A stretch of DNA of 51,444 bases from Darwinimomas sp045600945 (GCA_045600945.1 JAZRYX010000060.1:1-51444), one strand, 5' to 3'. Counted from the stretch's first letter, positions 16,136-26,119 are shown. A program made the numbers and translations. The notes: a model not told the origin generated them from the sequence alone.

Positions 16136-17439
16136 TAAAAGTCGATCACAGCAGAGCTCTTGATTTCGTATCGGAGAAGGAATTAAAAGATTTAAAGGAT
16201 GAAGTTCTCGCAGCAAAAAAGACTCTTGTTGAAGGAACAGGAGAAGGCAATGATTTTATCGGATGGGTCAATCTCCCGGAAGATTATGATAAAGATGAGT
16301 ATGCACGTATCAAAAAAGCTGCTGCTAAGATACAGAGCGATTCGGATGTGCTTTTAGTAATAGGAATCGGAGGATCATATCTCGGCGCACGCGCAGCAAT
16401 AGAAGCACTGACAAATAACTTCTATAACGCACAGGAAAAGAAAGCAAGAAAGACACCGCAGATCTTCTTCTGCGGAAACAATATTTCCGCATCATATACA
16501 AAAGATCTGGTTGATATGCTTGACGGAAAAGATTTCTCTATCAATGTTATCTCCAAGTCGGGTACGACGACAGAGCCGGCTATCGCGTTCAGAATCTTTA
16601 AGAAAATGCTTGAGGAAAAGTACGGAGAGGCAGAAGCAGCAAAAAGAATATATGCTACGACAGATAAATCACGCGGTGCGCTCAAGACACTGGCAGATAA
16701 GAACGGATACGAAGAGTTCGTAGTTCCGGATAATGTCGGGGGCCGTTATTCTGTTCTCACAGCTGTAGGCCTTCTTCCTATTGCAGTAGCAGGAATCGAT
16801 CTTGATGCAATGATGAAGGGCGCACAGGATGCACGCAGGGAATGCCTTGAGAAAGATTATTGTGAGAACAATGCACTTTTATACGCGGCATTCAGAAATA
16901 TCCTTTACCGTAAGGGTAAATCAATTGAAATCATGGCTGACTATGAGCCGAAGCTTCATTTTATCGCAGAGTGGTGGAAACAGCTTTACGGTGAGAGTGA
17001 AGGAAAAGATAAAAAGGGTATCTATCCGGCAAGTGTTGATTTCACAACAGATCTTCATTCACTCGGACAGTTTATTCAGGACGGAAACAGAATCATGTTT
17101 GAGACTGTTCTGACAGTCGATGAATGTGGTGCAAGCGTAGTAATAGAGAGTGATCCGGAGAACCTTGATCAGCTCAACTATCTTGCAGGCAAGGAAATGG
17201 ACTATGTAAATAAGGCTGCACAGGAAGGAACGATCCAGGCCCATACATCAGGAAATACACCTAACCTTGTTATCCATATGCAGAAGCTGGATGCTTACAA
17301 CCTCGGAGAACTTTTCTACATGTTTGAGTTTGCGTGCGGAGTAAGCGGATATATGCTCGGAGTCAATCCTTTCAATCAGCCGGGCGTTGAAATGTATAAA
17401 AAGAACATGTTCAAGATCCTCGGAAAGCCGGGATATTGA
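16132..17439 (+). CDS. pgi: glucose-6-phosphate isomerase
   Basis: It interconverts glucose-6-phosphate and fructose-6-phosphate. 435 residues, the shorter Firmicute form. Visible are GIGGSYLGARAAIEAL, the sugar-phosphate loop SKSGTTTEPAIAF, the signature segment GIYPASVDFTTDLHSLGQFIQ, and near the end NPFNQPGVEMYKKN. The start overlaps murG by four bases. Pgi at the fructose-6-phosphate branch feeds UDP-GlcNAc synthesis, which gives a plausible reason for the pairing with murG. Confidence 0.97.
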   Translation: MIKVDHSRALDFVSEKELKDLKDEVLAAKKTLVEGTGEGNDFIGWVNLPEDYDKDEYARIKKAAAKIQSDSDVLLVIGIGGSYLGARAAIEALTNNFYNAQEKKARKTPQIFFCGNNISASYTKDLVDMLDGKDFSINVISKSGTTTEPAIAFRIFKKMLEEKYGEAEAAKRIYATTDKSRGALKTLADKNGYEEFVVPDNVGGRYSVLTAVGLLPIAVAGIDLDAMMKGAQDARRECLEKDYCENNALLYAAFRNILYRKGKSIEIMADYEPKLHFIAEWWKQLYGESEGKDKKGIYPASVDFTTDLHSLGQFIQDGNRIMFETVLTVDECGASVVIESDPENLDQLNYLAGKEMDYVNKAAQEGTIQAHTSGNTPNLVIHMQKLDAYNLGELFYMFEFACGVSGYMLGVNPFNQPGVEMYKKNMFKILGKPGY

Positions 17440-17511
17440 TAACAGCAATATTAATCGGTAATATGTAATCAGTAGTTTCTATGTTTCGGGCTTAGCCCAT
17501 AAGGAGAATGT

Positions 17512-18603
17512 ATGGAACCTAATCAGGATCTTAAGGCGTTTATAGAAGGTGCAAAACAGGCACTTGACGAAATGAACGATCTTACTGCACAGACCGCTCA
17601 GCTTAGCAGTGAAAGGAAATCACTGGAAGCAGATGTGGACGCTAAGAAAAAGAAGCTTGATGATACACTGAACCAGACATACAAGAAGAGACTTGATGAA
17701 ATCGATAAGACTTATGACGGTGAGATTGCAAAATGCAATGATAAGCTAAGGCGTGCAAAAGCAAGAAGAGAGAAAGCCAAAAATCAGGGAATCAAAGAAA
17801 GAATCGCCGACGAGACAGCTTCGCTGAGGGGAGATATCAAGAGTATAGAAAGTCAGATAAGAACAGAGTTCAAATCAGGCAGAGTACCTTCCATCGCAAA
17901 CTCAGGGCTTTTCTTTTCACTGTTTATGCCGTCTTCATTTATAGACATTCTCATTATCATTCTGGTATTTGCGATTGTATTTTTCCTCATTCCGTTCGGA
18001 ATATGGAAATTGTTCTTTGAAGGAAGCACGATAGCTCTTTTCATAATATACGTAATAGACGTGCTTCTATTCGGAGGACTGTATATTGCCATCAGCCAGA
18101 GTACTGTAATGAAGCATCATGATATTCTGTTAAAGGTGCGACGTCAGAGAAAAACCATAAAGGATAACAAAAGAAAGATTGATGATATTGTAGATAATAT
18201 CAGAAATGACAGCAATGAATCTCATTATGATCTGGCAGTCTATGATGATGAGATAGCGCACATCAGTCAACAGCTTGCTGACATTACGATGAATAAGAAT
18301 GATGCGGTCAATAAGTTTGAAAATGTTACAAAAAATATCCTTACGGAAGAGATAGTGGGCAATGCCAAACCGGCTATCGATGAGGCAGTCGCAAAGCTGA
18401 ATGCTGTAGCTTCGAAATTCAATGAAGTTGATGCGGCGCGTAATGCAAAGGCGCAGGAATTAAACAGTAAGTATGAAGTGTTTCTCGGTAAGGAATTTAT
18501 GGACAAGTCAAAACTTGACCAACTTGAAGAGATAATCATTCACGGAACAGCTACGAATATTTCGGAAGCTATTGAAGAATACTACAGGCAGACAGATATT
18601 TAA
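17512..18603 (+). CDS. coiled-coil protein with two central membrane helices
   Basis: 363 residues. Residues about 1-125 are charged and rich in K, E and Q in heptad-like order, predicting a coiled coil. Two hydrophobic helices follow (about 143-165 and 172-195), then a second helical region to the C-terminus. No catalytic motif is seen and I do not recognise the family. AAGGAG precedes ATG 17512. Its stop overlaps the next gene (TAATG), which encodes a single-helix membrane protein, so the two may work together at the membrane. Confidence 0.8.
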   Translation: MEPNQDLKAFIEGAKQALDEMNDLTAQTAQLSSERKSLEADVDAKKKKLDDTLNQTYKKRLDEIDKTYDGEIAKCNDKLRRAKARREKAKNQGIKERIADETASLRGDIKSIESQIRTEFKSGRVPSIANSGLFFSLFMPSSFIDILIIILVFAIVFFLIPFGIWKLFFEGSTIALFIIYVIDVLLFGGLYIAISQSTVMKHHDILLKVRRQRKTIKDNKRKIDDIVDNIRNDSNESHYDLAVYDDEIAHISQQLADITMNKNDAVNKFENVTKNILTEEIVGNAKPAIDEAVAKLNAVASKFNEVDAARNAKAQELNSKYEVFLGKEFMDKSKLDQLEEIIIHGTATNISEAIEEYYRQTDI

Positions 18604-19871
18604 TGATTTCTAGTTGGGAAAAAAAGAAAAAGAGAATGAGTCGGAACATGATACGTTCCGAAGATTCCGAAGATAAGGTTAGAGAGCTGCAAAAAGAGCA
18701 GGCCAGGAGGAACAGAGTCCGTTTCTGGCTTGCTTTTGGCGTTGTAGCGGTTGTAATTATCGCTGCAATTTCTGTTTTCCTTGTTTTCAGATTTTACAGA
18801 TATAAAACTTATGAAATGAAATGGGAAAGAGAACTTCCGTTGGGAAGCTTTTCCGGGTATGAGCATTTCGGAGAGAATGTCATAAGATATTCTCATGACG
18901 GCGCATCTTATATTGACAAAGATGGTAAAGATGTATGGGTCGATACTTATGAGATGGTCAATCCGAGAGTGTATGTCAGCGGGGACTATGCCTGCATATA
19001 TGACGCACTCGGAACACAGCTCAAAATATACAATCTTGTGGGATCGGTGGGAAACGCGACTGCGCTCATGCCGATAACCAAGGCTGTTGTATCGGAGAGT
19101 GGAGTAGCGGCAGCGATACTTGAAGACAATGATGCCGCATACATCACTTTCTTTAAGAAGGACGGAACCGATCTGGATATTACTATAAAGACAAGACTTG
19201 AGGGAGACGGATATCCTGCAGATATCGCGCTTTCACCGGAGGGAACTCAGCTGATTGCGGCATATACATATATCGCAGGCGGTGCACTCAGATCAAAAGT
19301 TGTCTTTTATGATTTCTCGGAAATCGGAAAGAGCGTCCCGAATCGTCTGGTCGGAGGATTCGAAGAACCGTTTGCGGGAAGTATGGTTTCCAGAGTTCGT
19401 TTTGTTAATTCAACATATTCGTACGCAGTTGCAGATACCGGCGTTTATATTTTCTCATCAAGAAATATCAGTTCTCCGGAACTTGTAGAGGCGATAGAGA
19501 CCGGAGAACATATAGAAAGCATAGTTAATTTCAGAAATCACCTGGGAGTGATATACTCCGATCTTGCCCATGACGAAGAGACAGACTCAAATGATGAGGA
19601 ACCTTTGAGCACTTACAGACTGGTGGTATATGAGCCTGACGGCAGCATAAGCTTTAAGAAAGAATTCAATGATTCATTTGATACATTGACTGCAGATGAT
19701 TCATTTGTTTATATATTAGGAAATGAAAGATGCACGATCCTGAACATGCATGGAATTGAAAAGTTCGGTGATCCCATGGACGATCAGGCGCGTATGATCT
19801 CACATGGATACATGCCGGGTAATTTTGTATTTTCGGGCAATACATATATAAGGGATTATCAGTTTAAATAG
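18603..19871 (+). CDS. membrane-anchored beta-propeller-like protein (DUF5711-like)
   Basis: 422 residues: a basic N-terminus (1-40), one membrane helix (about 41-62), then a long strand-rich outside domain. The domain repeats short patterns such as SYIDKDGKDVW, YACIYDALGTQLKIYN and PADIALSPEGTQLIAAY, like WD40/TolB-type blades. I recall this layout from DUF5711 proteins of Lachnospiraceae. The start overlaps the previous stop by one base and no separate ribosome site is seen, so translation is coupled. Function unknown. Confidence 0.75.
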   Translation: MISSWEKKKKRMSRNMIRSEDSEDKVRELQKEQARRNRVRFWLAFGVVAVVIIAAISVFLVFRFYRYKTYEMKWERELPLGSFSGYEHFGENVIRYSHDGASYIDKDGKDVWVDTYEMVNPRVYVSGDYACIYDALGTQLKIYNLVGSVGNATALMPITKAVVSESGVAAAILEDNDAAYITFFKKDGTDLDITIKTRLEGDGYPADIALSPEGTQLIAAYTYIAGGALRSKVVFYDFSEIGKSVPNRLVGGFEEPFAGSMVSRVRFVNSTYSYAVADTGVYIFSSRNISSPELVEAIETGEHIESIVNFRNHLGVIYSDLAHDEETDSNDEEPLSTYRLVVYEPDGSISFKKEFNDSFDTLTADDSFVYILGNERCTILNMHGIEKFGDPMDDQARMISHGYMPGNFVFSGNTYIRDYQFK

Positions 19872-19899
19872 TCATCCACATACGGAAGGAGTTAGGGCC

Positions 19900-20829
19900 A
19901 TGAAATATATAGGAATCGATCTTGGCGGAACAGCTATTAAGTTCGGTGAAGTCACGGCAGAGGGCAAAATAGAGGCACATTGGGAAATAGAAACACCGGA
20001 AGATGTTATAGGTGCCATGGCAAGAGAAATAAAAAGCAAGTATGATCTTTCGGAGATTGCCGGAATAGGAATGACAGTTCCCGGACCGGTTTCCGATGAA
20101 GGTTTTCTTCCTATCTGCGCCAATGTTCCGTCCATCAAAGGGATCTATCCGGCAAAGGAACTGAGTATGGCACTCGGACCGGAAGGGGAGCATATCAAAT
20201 GTTCTGCGGGTAACGACGGAAAGCTGGCAGCGCTCGGCGAATATACATTCGGCGCGGCCAAAAAATATGATTCTATGATAATGGCAACCATAGGAACTGC
20301 AATAGGAGGCGGAATCATCCTGCCCGGTGGAAATATGGTTTACGGGGCGCATGATGTAGCAGCAGAACTCAGCCATATCCATGTTAAGGATGGAGAAGAA
20401 GTTCAGTGCGGATGCGGCGGACACGGTTGCCTCGAACAATATGCTTCGGGTACAGGACTTGTCCGTGAGGCCAAAAGAGCTATGGACAGAAGCGGCGCGG
20501 TGAGTGCCCTTAGAGATATTGAAAGAGATAAGATGGAAGCAAAGGATGTCATGGATGCCGCAAAGTCAGGAGATAAACTGGCCGATGAGGTTGTCAGATA
20601 TTGCTTCGGGTTCCTCGGACGTGAATTTGCCAATCTTTCCGTTATAGTGGATCCGGCGGCATATATCATCGGCGGCGGTGTATCCAGAGCCGGACAGTAT
20701 CTTATTGATGTCATCCGTGAAAGCTATGAACCGAATCTCCATATGCTCAGAGAACCGGCAGACATAGTTATTGCAGAGTTGGGAAATGATGCCGGAATGC
20801 TCGGCGCAGCCAAACTGGTAATGGAATAA
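19900..20829 (+). CDS. glcK: ROK-family glucokinase
   Basis: 309 residues with the ROK layout: phosphate loop GIDLGGTAIKFG at the N-terminus, GMTVPGPV, the metal/sugar segment NDGKLAALGEYTFGA, GTAIGGGII, and the zinc-binding Cys motif CGCGGHGCLEQYASG. ROK kinases of this length in Firmicutes mostly phosphorylate glucose. Sharing the stretch with pgi fits a glycolytic role. AAGGAG precedes the start. A compact terminator follows, which overlaps the clpB promoter. Confidence 0.9.
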   Translation: MKYIGIDLGGTAIKFGEVTAEGKIEAHWEIETPEDVIGAMAREIKSKYDLSEIAGIGMTVPGPVSDEGFLPICANVPSIKGIYPAKELSMALGPEGEHIKCSAGNDGKLAALGEYTFGAAKKYDSMIMATIGTAIGGGIILPGGNMVYGAHDVAAELSHIHVKDGEEVQCGCGGHGCLEQYASGTGLVREAKRAMDRSGAVSALRDIERDKMEAKDVMDAAKSGDKLADEVVRYCFGFLGREFANLSVIVDPAAYIIGGGVSRAGQYLIDVIRESYEPNLHMLREPADIVIAELGNDAGMLGAAKLVME

Positions 20830-20875
20830 CAGGCATTTTCCGAAAAAAAAACGCTAAATAAGTGTAAAAATTTAG

Positions 20876-20900
20876 AACCTCCCTTGACAGGGAGGTTTTT
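20876..20900 (+). terminator. terminator of the glcK transcript, with the clpB -35 in its loop
   Basis: AACCTCCC (20876-20883) pairs with GGGAGGTT (20890-20897), followed by T. The six-base loop is exactly TTGACA, the -35 of the next promoter. Confidence 0.85.
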
Positions 20901-20912
20901 AAGTGTTATATT
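20884..20912 (+). promoter_or_regulatory. sigma-A promoter of clpB
   Basis: TTGACA at 20884-20889, a 17-base spacer, then TATATT at 20907-20912. The leader is about 55 bases. Neither a CIRCE element nor a CtsR heptad repeat is seen around it. Confidence 0.85.
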
Positions 20913-20973
20913 ACACATAGAACATTGTTATACAATTTATAGAACAGACCAAACTCAGAGGGGAGGTAAGGTT

Positions 20974-23559
20974 ATGAATATAGATAAGTTTACACAGAAA
21001 TCAACAGAAGCAATTCAAAATACGGAAAAGGTCGCCCATGATTACGGCAATCAGTGCATTGAGCAGAGTCATCTTCTGATGGCCATGCTTCAGCTTGAGG
21101 ACTCCCTGATCGGAAGCCTTATCGAGAAAATGGGCATCAATCGCGGAATGTTTGAAAATGAGCTTGAAGGCATCATAGCAAAACTTCCGAAGGTTCAGGG
21201 CGGTCAGCCATATATTTCAGCCGAACTGAATAATGTCCTTATAAATGCGCAGGACGAAGCAAAGGCGATGGGAGATGAATATGTCAGCGTTGAGCATCTT
21301 ATGCTCTGCATGATTAAACATGCAGACAGCAGCATCGAGGAACTTTTCAGAAATTACGGAATATCAAAAGAAAGCTTCCTTAAAGTTTTGTCGGAGGTAA
21401 GAGGAAACCAGAGAGTCACAAGTGACAATCCGGAAGCAACCTATGATACTCTGAATAAATACGGCGAAGATCTTGTCAAAAAAGCACGCAATCATAAACT
21501 TGATCCGGTTATCGGAAGAGACGCTGAAATACGTCAGAGCATCCAGATACTGAGTCGTAAGACCAAGAACAATCCGGTTCTCATCGGTGAGCCCGGTGTA
21601 GGTAAGACCGCGGTAGTAGAGGGACTTGCACAGCGTATAGCGAAAGGCGACGTACCGGAGAGTCTTAAGGACAAGCAGCTTTTCGCTCTGGACATGGCGA
21701 GCCTTGTTGCAGGTGCGAAGTATCGCGGTGAGTTTGAAGAGAGGCTTAAAGCCGTACTCGAAGAGGTAAAAAAATCTGACGGCAAAATCATACTGTTCAT
21801 CGATGAACTTCATACTATAGTAGGTGCAGGAAAGACAGATGGCGCTATGGATGCGGGGAATATGCTTAAGCCAATGCTGGCAAGAGGCGAGCTGCACTGC
21901 ATAGGTGCGACGACTCTTGACGAATATCGAAAATATATCGAGAAAGATGCAGCACTTGAGAGACGTTTCCAGCCGGTAATGGTTGAACAGCCAACGGTTG
22001 AGGATACCATCTCCATACTTCGAGGACTTAAAGAAAGATATGAGAATTTCCATCATGTTAAGATTGCCGATAGCGCACTCGTTGCAGCAGCAACTCTAAG
22101 TGACAGATATATCACCGACAGATTTCTGCCGGATAAGGCAATTGATCTGGTTGATGAAGCATGCGCACTGGTAAAGACCGAGATGGACAGCATGCCGGCA
22201 GAACTTGACGAGCTTCGCAGAAAAACCATGCAGCTTGAAATAGAAGAAGTGGCTCTTAAGAAAGAGACGGATAATTTGAGTAAGGAAAGATTAAGCACAC
22301 TTCAGAAAGAACTGGCAGAGTTAAGTGCTCAGTTCGAAGAAAAAAAGGCGCAGTGGGATAATGAGAAAAAGAGACTTTCTCATTTGTCGGAATTACGTGA
22401 AGAGATAGAAAATGTCAAGAATGAGATAGCCGCAGCCCAGAGAGATTATAATCTGGAAAAAGCAGGAGAACTGCAGTACGGAAAACTCCCGGAGCTTGAA
22501 AAGCAGCTTAAGGAGGAAGAAGAAGCAGTTAAGAAAGAGGATCTCAAGCTCGTTCATGAGGCGGTCGAAGAAAATGAAATCGCCGGCATCATTTCGCGCT
22601 GGACAGGCATACCTGTTGCGAAACTCAATGAATCGGAAAAGAATAAGACCTTGCATCTCGACAGCATTCTCCATAAAAGAGTAGTCGGACAGGATGAAGG
22701 TGTGCAGAAAGTTGTAGAAGCAATACAGAGAAGCAAGGCCGGAATCAAGGACCCGGGTAAGCCTATAGGTTCATTCCTCTTCCTTGGTCCGACAGGCGTA
22801 GGAAAGACAGAACTTGCAAAGTCGCTTGCGGAAGCGTTGTTTGATGACGAGGCCAATATGGTCCGTATCGATATGAGTGAATATATGGAGAAGTTTTCTG
22901 TATCCAGACTCATCGGAGCGCCTCCCGGATATGTGGGTTATGACGAAGGCGGTCAGCTGACTGAAGCAGTACGCAGAAAACCGTACAGTGTCGTTCTTTT
23001 CGATGAGATTGAGAAAGCGCATCCGGATGTATTTAATGTACTTCTGCAGGTGCTTGATGACGGACGTATCACAGACTCACTCGGTAAGACAGTCGATTTT
23101 AAGAACACTATCATCATAATGACCAGCAATATAGGATCACAGTATTTGCTTGACGGAATCGATGAGAACGGTGAGATAAAGAAAGAAGCCAATGATGCCG
23201 TTATGGCAGAACTGCGAGGTCATTTCCGTCCGGAGTTCCTCAACAGACTTGATGAAATCATAATGTTCAAGCCTCTTACCAAGGATAATATCGGAGGCAT
23301 CGTAGATCTTATCGTAGAAGATCTTAATAAGAGACTTGAGGTTCAGGAACTTAAGGTTGAATTGACCGAAGCCGCAAAGCAGTATATAATCGATAAAGGT
23401 TATGACCCTGTATATGGTGCGCGTCCGCTTAAGAGATATATTCAGAAATATATCGAAACGGCAGCAGCAAAGCTTATCCTCGGAGAGGGAGACCTTCATC
23501 AGGGAGACGTAATAATTTTCGATGTTGAAGACGGAGAGCTTTCGGCAAAATTATGCTAA
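20974..23559 (+). CDS. clpB: ATP-dependent disaggregase ClpB
   Basis: It unfolds aggregated proteins together with DnaK. ATG 20974 follows GGGAGG; 861 residues, typical length. Order: an N-terminal Clp repeat domain (1-145), a first AAA+ ring with GEPGVGKTAV, a long coiled-coil middle domain (about 405-520, rich in E, K and Q), which distinguishes ClpB from ClpC and ClpA, and a second AAA+ ring with GPTGVGKTEL and FDEIEKAHPD. No ClpP-binding loop is evident. Its last bases overlap plsC, so clpB, plsC, purO and purH' are probably one transcript. Confidence 0.97.
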   Translation: MNIDKFTQKSTEAIQNTEKVAHDYGNQCIEQSHLLMAMLQLEDSLIGSLIEKMGINRGMFENELEGIIAKLPKVQGGQPYISAELNNVLINAQDEAKAMGDEYVSVEHLMLCMIKHADSSIEELFRNYGISKESFLKVLSEVRGNQRVTSDNPEATYDTLNKYGEDLVKKARNHKLDPVIGRDAEIRQSIQILSRKTKNNPVLIGEPGVGKTAVVEGLAQRIAKGDVPESLKDKQLFALDMASLVAGAKYRGEFEERLKAVLEEVKKSDGKIILFIDELHTIVGAGKTDGAMDAGNMLKPMLARGELHCIGATTLDEYRKYIEKDAALERRFQPVMVEQPTVEDTISILRGLKERYENFHHVKIADSALVAAATLSDRYITDRFLPDKAIDLVDEACALVKTEMDSMPAELDELRRKTMQLEIEEVALKKETDNLSKERLSTLQKELAELSAQFEEKKAQWDNEKKRLSHLSELREEIENVKNEIAAAQRDYNLEKAGELQYGKLPELEKQLKEEEEAVKKEDLKLVHEAVEENEIAGIISRWTGIPVAKLNESEKNKTLHLDSILHKRVVGQDEGVQKVVEAIQRSKAGIKDPGKPIGSFLFLGPTGVGKTELAKSLAEALFDDEANMVRIDMSEYMEKFSVSRLIGAPPGYVGYDEGGQLTEAVRRKPYSVVLFDEIEKAHPDVFNVLLQVLDDGRITDSLGKTVDFKNTIIIMTSNIGSQYLLDGIDENGEIKKEANDAVMAELRGHFRPEFLNRLDEIIMFKPLTKDNIGGIVDLIVEDLNKRLEVQELKVELTEAAKQYIIDKGYDPVYGARPLKRYIQKYIETAAAKLILGEGDLHQGDVIIFDVEDGELSAKLC

Positions 23560-24296
23560 GACTGTTACTTTTAGTTTTATATCTGATAGTATTCGGGATA
23601 TTATTAATACCGATATTCATTTTATGGTTAATTATTAAGGATAAAGGAAACCATCTGGTTCACAGGATAGTGCAGACCCTGATGAAGGGGGCTGCACTGT
23701 CCTATATGTGGATCACGGGAGTAAAGTTTGAAATAAAAGGTCTTGAGAACATCACGTCCGAACCGGCACTTTATGTGAGTAATCATACCGGAATATATGA
23801 TATCGCAGCTGCGTATGCCAGCTTTAAGGGCCCACTATCATTCATAGGGAAAAAGGAGACCAAAGGGATACCGGTCATCGGGCAGATCATGATGCTGATG
23901 AACGGACTGTTCCTGGACAGAGATAATCTCAAACAAGGGCTTCAGACGGTGCTCGGGGCAATCGACCATATAGGTAACGGGCTGAATGTATGGGTATGTC
24001 CGGAAGGAACCAGAGAAAAGTCAGGAGCGCCTGATGAACTGCTTCCCTTCCATTCGGGATCTTTCAAAATAGCAGCCAAAGCAGGGTGTCCGGTAGTACC
24101 GGTGATAATACTGGGGAGCCGTGCATTATTTGAAGATCATAAGCCCTGGCTGGGCAGCGGACCGCTGGAAATCATATATGGTAAGCCGGTTTATCTATCG
24201 GATCTGGATGAAGAGGACAGACGGCATGTAGGTGAATATTTTCGGAATCTGATGATTAAAATGGTAGAAGATAGAACAAAGGAGACAGTACGATGA
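23553..24296 (+). CDS. plsC: 1-acyl-sn-glycerol-3-phosphate acyltransferase
   Basis: It makes phosphatidic acid from lysophosphatidic acid at the membrane. 247 residues, with an N-terminal membrane helix (1-30), the catalytic NHTGIYD (HX4D), GKKETKGIPVIG, and the glycerol-phosphate site CPEGTRE. It overlaps clpB by seven bases and the next gene by four, so translation is coupled. The substrate could be another lysolipid, as PlsC-like enzymes vary. Confidence 0.92.
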   Translation: MLRLLLLVLYLIVFGILLIPIFILWLIIKDKGNHLVHRIVQTLMKGAALSYMWITGVKFEIKGLENITSEPALYVSNHTGIYDIAAAYASFKGPLSFIGKKETKGIPVIGQIMMLMNGLFLDRDNLKQGLQTVLGAIDHIGNGLNVWVCPEGTREKSGAPDELLPFHSGSFKIAAKAGCPVVPVIILGSRALFEDHKPWLGSGPLEIIYGKPVYLSDLDEEDRRHVGEYFRNLMIKMVEDRTKETVR

Positions 24297-24925
24297 GAGA
24301 CCTGTTGGAACTCCTGAAGAGTAATCCGTATCCCGGACGGGGAATCGTGATAGGCAGAAACAAAGCTTTCTATTTTATTATGGGGAGGTCGGAAAACAGC
24401 CGCAACAGAATATTCGTTGAAACAGAAGACGGTATCAAGACGGAGGCTTTTGATCCGTTGAAAATGAAAGATCCGAGTCTTATCATATACCATCCGGTAA
24501 GAAAGACATCTCTGGGACTCATCGTTACAAACGGCGACCAGACCGATACGATAGCACAGATGAAATGCTTCAGGGAAGCTCTTATGACACGTGAATACGA
24601 ACCTGATGCACCGAACTTCACACCCCGTATTTCAGCAGTGCTTTATCCGGAAGGTGGTTTTGACATTTCCATTCTGAAATATAATAACGGCAGCTGTTTA
24701 CGGGAGTTCTTCTGCTACGAAGACTGCGATGAAGACACAGGATATTTCATAAGCACATATGAGAGCGACGGGAATCCGCTTCCCTCGTTTTCAGGCGAAC
24801 CGATAGAAGTTCAGATGCCATCTGCTGAGGAAGTATGGGCAGCACTTAACAGTGACAACAAGGTTTCACTCTATTCATTTGATAATGGTGATGTGAAGCT
24901 TTTCAACAAGAATCTCGGAGATTGA
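24293..24925 (+). CDS. purO: PurO-type IMP cyclohydrolase
   Basis: 210 residues resembling the stand-alone IMP cyclohydrolases first known from archaea. Family-like segments are NPYPGRGIVIGRN, YFIMGRSENSRNR and RISAVLYPEGGFDIS. The enzyme closes the ring of FAICAR to give IMP. The strongest support is context: the next gene is an AICAR transformylase lacking its own cyclohydrolase domain, so the pair replaces bifunctional PurH. The start overlaps plsC (ATGA). Confidence 0.85.
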   Translation: MRDLLELLKSNPYPGRGIVIGRNKAFYFIMGRSENSRNRIFVETEDGIKTEAFDPLKMKDPSLIIYHPVRKTSLGLIVTNGDQTDTIAQMKCFREALMTREYEPDAPNFTPRISAVLYPEGGFDISILKYNNGSCLREFFCYEDCDEDTGYFISTYESDGNPLPSFSGEPIEVQMPSAEEVWAALNSDNKVSLYSFDNGDVKLFNKNLGD

Positions 24926-24940
24926 CCGGAGGAACATTAT

Positions 24941-26119
24941 ATGAAGGAACTGGAACTTAAATATGGCTGCAACCCTAATCAGAAACCTTCAAGGGTCTAT
25001 ATGAAGGACGGATCAGAGCTTCCGATACAGGTGCTTTGCGGTAAGCCCGGCTATATCAATCTTCTTGATGCATTTAATTCATGGCAGCTAGTAAAGGAGC
25101 TTTCCCGGGCAACAGGACTTGCTTCTGCAGCAAGCTTTAAACATGTATCGCCCGCAGGCGCTGCAGTCGGCAAGCCTCTTACGGATATTGACAGACAGAT
25201 TTATTTCGTGGAGCCTGATGCAGAACTTTCACCCATAGCGTGCGCATATATCCGCGCCCGCGGCGCAGACCGATTAAGTTCATTCGGAGATTGGGCTGCA
25301 CTCAGTGAGGTATGCGACAAGGCAACGGCACTTTATCTCAGGAAAGAAGTCTCAGACGGAATCATAGCTCCAGGTTATACGGATGAAGCACTTGAGATTC
25401 TCAGACAGAAGAAAAAAGGCAACTATAATATCATTCAGATTGATCCTGATTATGAGCCGGCTTTGCAGGAGTGCAAGGATGTTTTCGGCATCACCTTTGA
25501 GCAGGGACATAATAACTTTGAGATCAATAAAGAACTGCTTTCCGAAATAGTTACAAAGAATAAGGAACTTCCGGAAAATGCGGCAATTGACATGATAGTT
25601 GCTCTTATAACGCTTAAGTATACACAGTCAAATTCGGTATGCTATGTGAAGGACGGGCAGACTATCGGTGTCGGTGCCGGTCAGCAGAGTCGCATATACT
25701 GTACACGTCTTGCAGGAACCAAGGCTGACAACTGGTACCTGAGAAGGCATCCAAAGGTCCTTGGACTTGAGTTTACAGACGGTATCGGACGTCCTGAGAG
25801 AGACAACGCAATAGATATATACATATCCGATGAATATGAGGATGTCCTTCGTGAAGGTGAATGGCAGAAGATATTGAGGACAAAACCCGGGGTTATTACA
25901 TCGGAAGAGAAGAAAGCATGGATCAGGACTCAGACTGGTGTAACCGTGGGAAGCGACGCATTCTTCCCTTTCAGTGACAACATCGAAAGAGCAGCTAAGT
26001 CAGGAGTTACGTATGTTGTTCAGCCGGGAGGTTCGGTTCGTGACGATCTCGTCATTGAAGCGGCAGATAAGCACGGCATGGTTATGGCTTTTACAGGAAT
26101 GAGACTTTTCCATCACTGA
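24941..26119 (+). CDS. purH: AICAR transformylase, stand-alone (PurH without cyclohydrolase domain)
   Basis: It transfers a formyl group from 10-formyl-tetrahydrofolate to AICAR, the penultimate purine step. 392 residues match only the C-terminal part of ordinary PurH, starting LKYGCNPNQKPSRVY. The catalytic Lys-His is in SFKHVSPAGAA, and the folate/AICAR segments VGAGQQSRIYC and SDAFFPFSDNIERAAKSGV are intact. AGGA precedes ATG 24941. With purO it forms a two-gene replacement for bifunctional PurH. Confidence 0.95.
   Translation: MKELELKYGCNPNQKPSRVYMKDGSELPIQVLCGKPGYINLLDAFNSWQLVKELSRATGLASAASFKHVSPAGAAVGKPLTDIDRQIYFVEPDAELSPIACAYIRARGADRLSSFGDWAALSEVCDKATALYLRKEVSDGIIAPGYTDEALEILRQKKKGNYNIIQIDPDYEPALQECKDVFGITFEQGHNNFEINKELLSEIVTKNKELPENAAIDMIVALITLKYTQSNSVCYVKDGQTIGVGAGQQSRIYCTRLAGTKADNWYLRRHPKVLGLEFTDGIGRPERDNAIDIYISDEYEDVLREGEWQKILRTKPGVITSEEKKAWIRTQTGVTVGSDAFFPFSDNIERAAKSGVTYVVQPGGSVRDDLVIEAADKHGMVMAFTGMRLFHH

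Noticed and set aside
20830..20973. CIRCE or CtsR site before clpB
   Set aside because: No TTAGCACTC-N9-GAGTGCTAA and no GGTCAAA tandem heptads are present; only the sigma-A promoter is supported.
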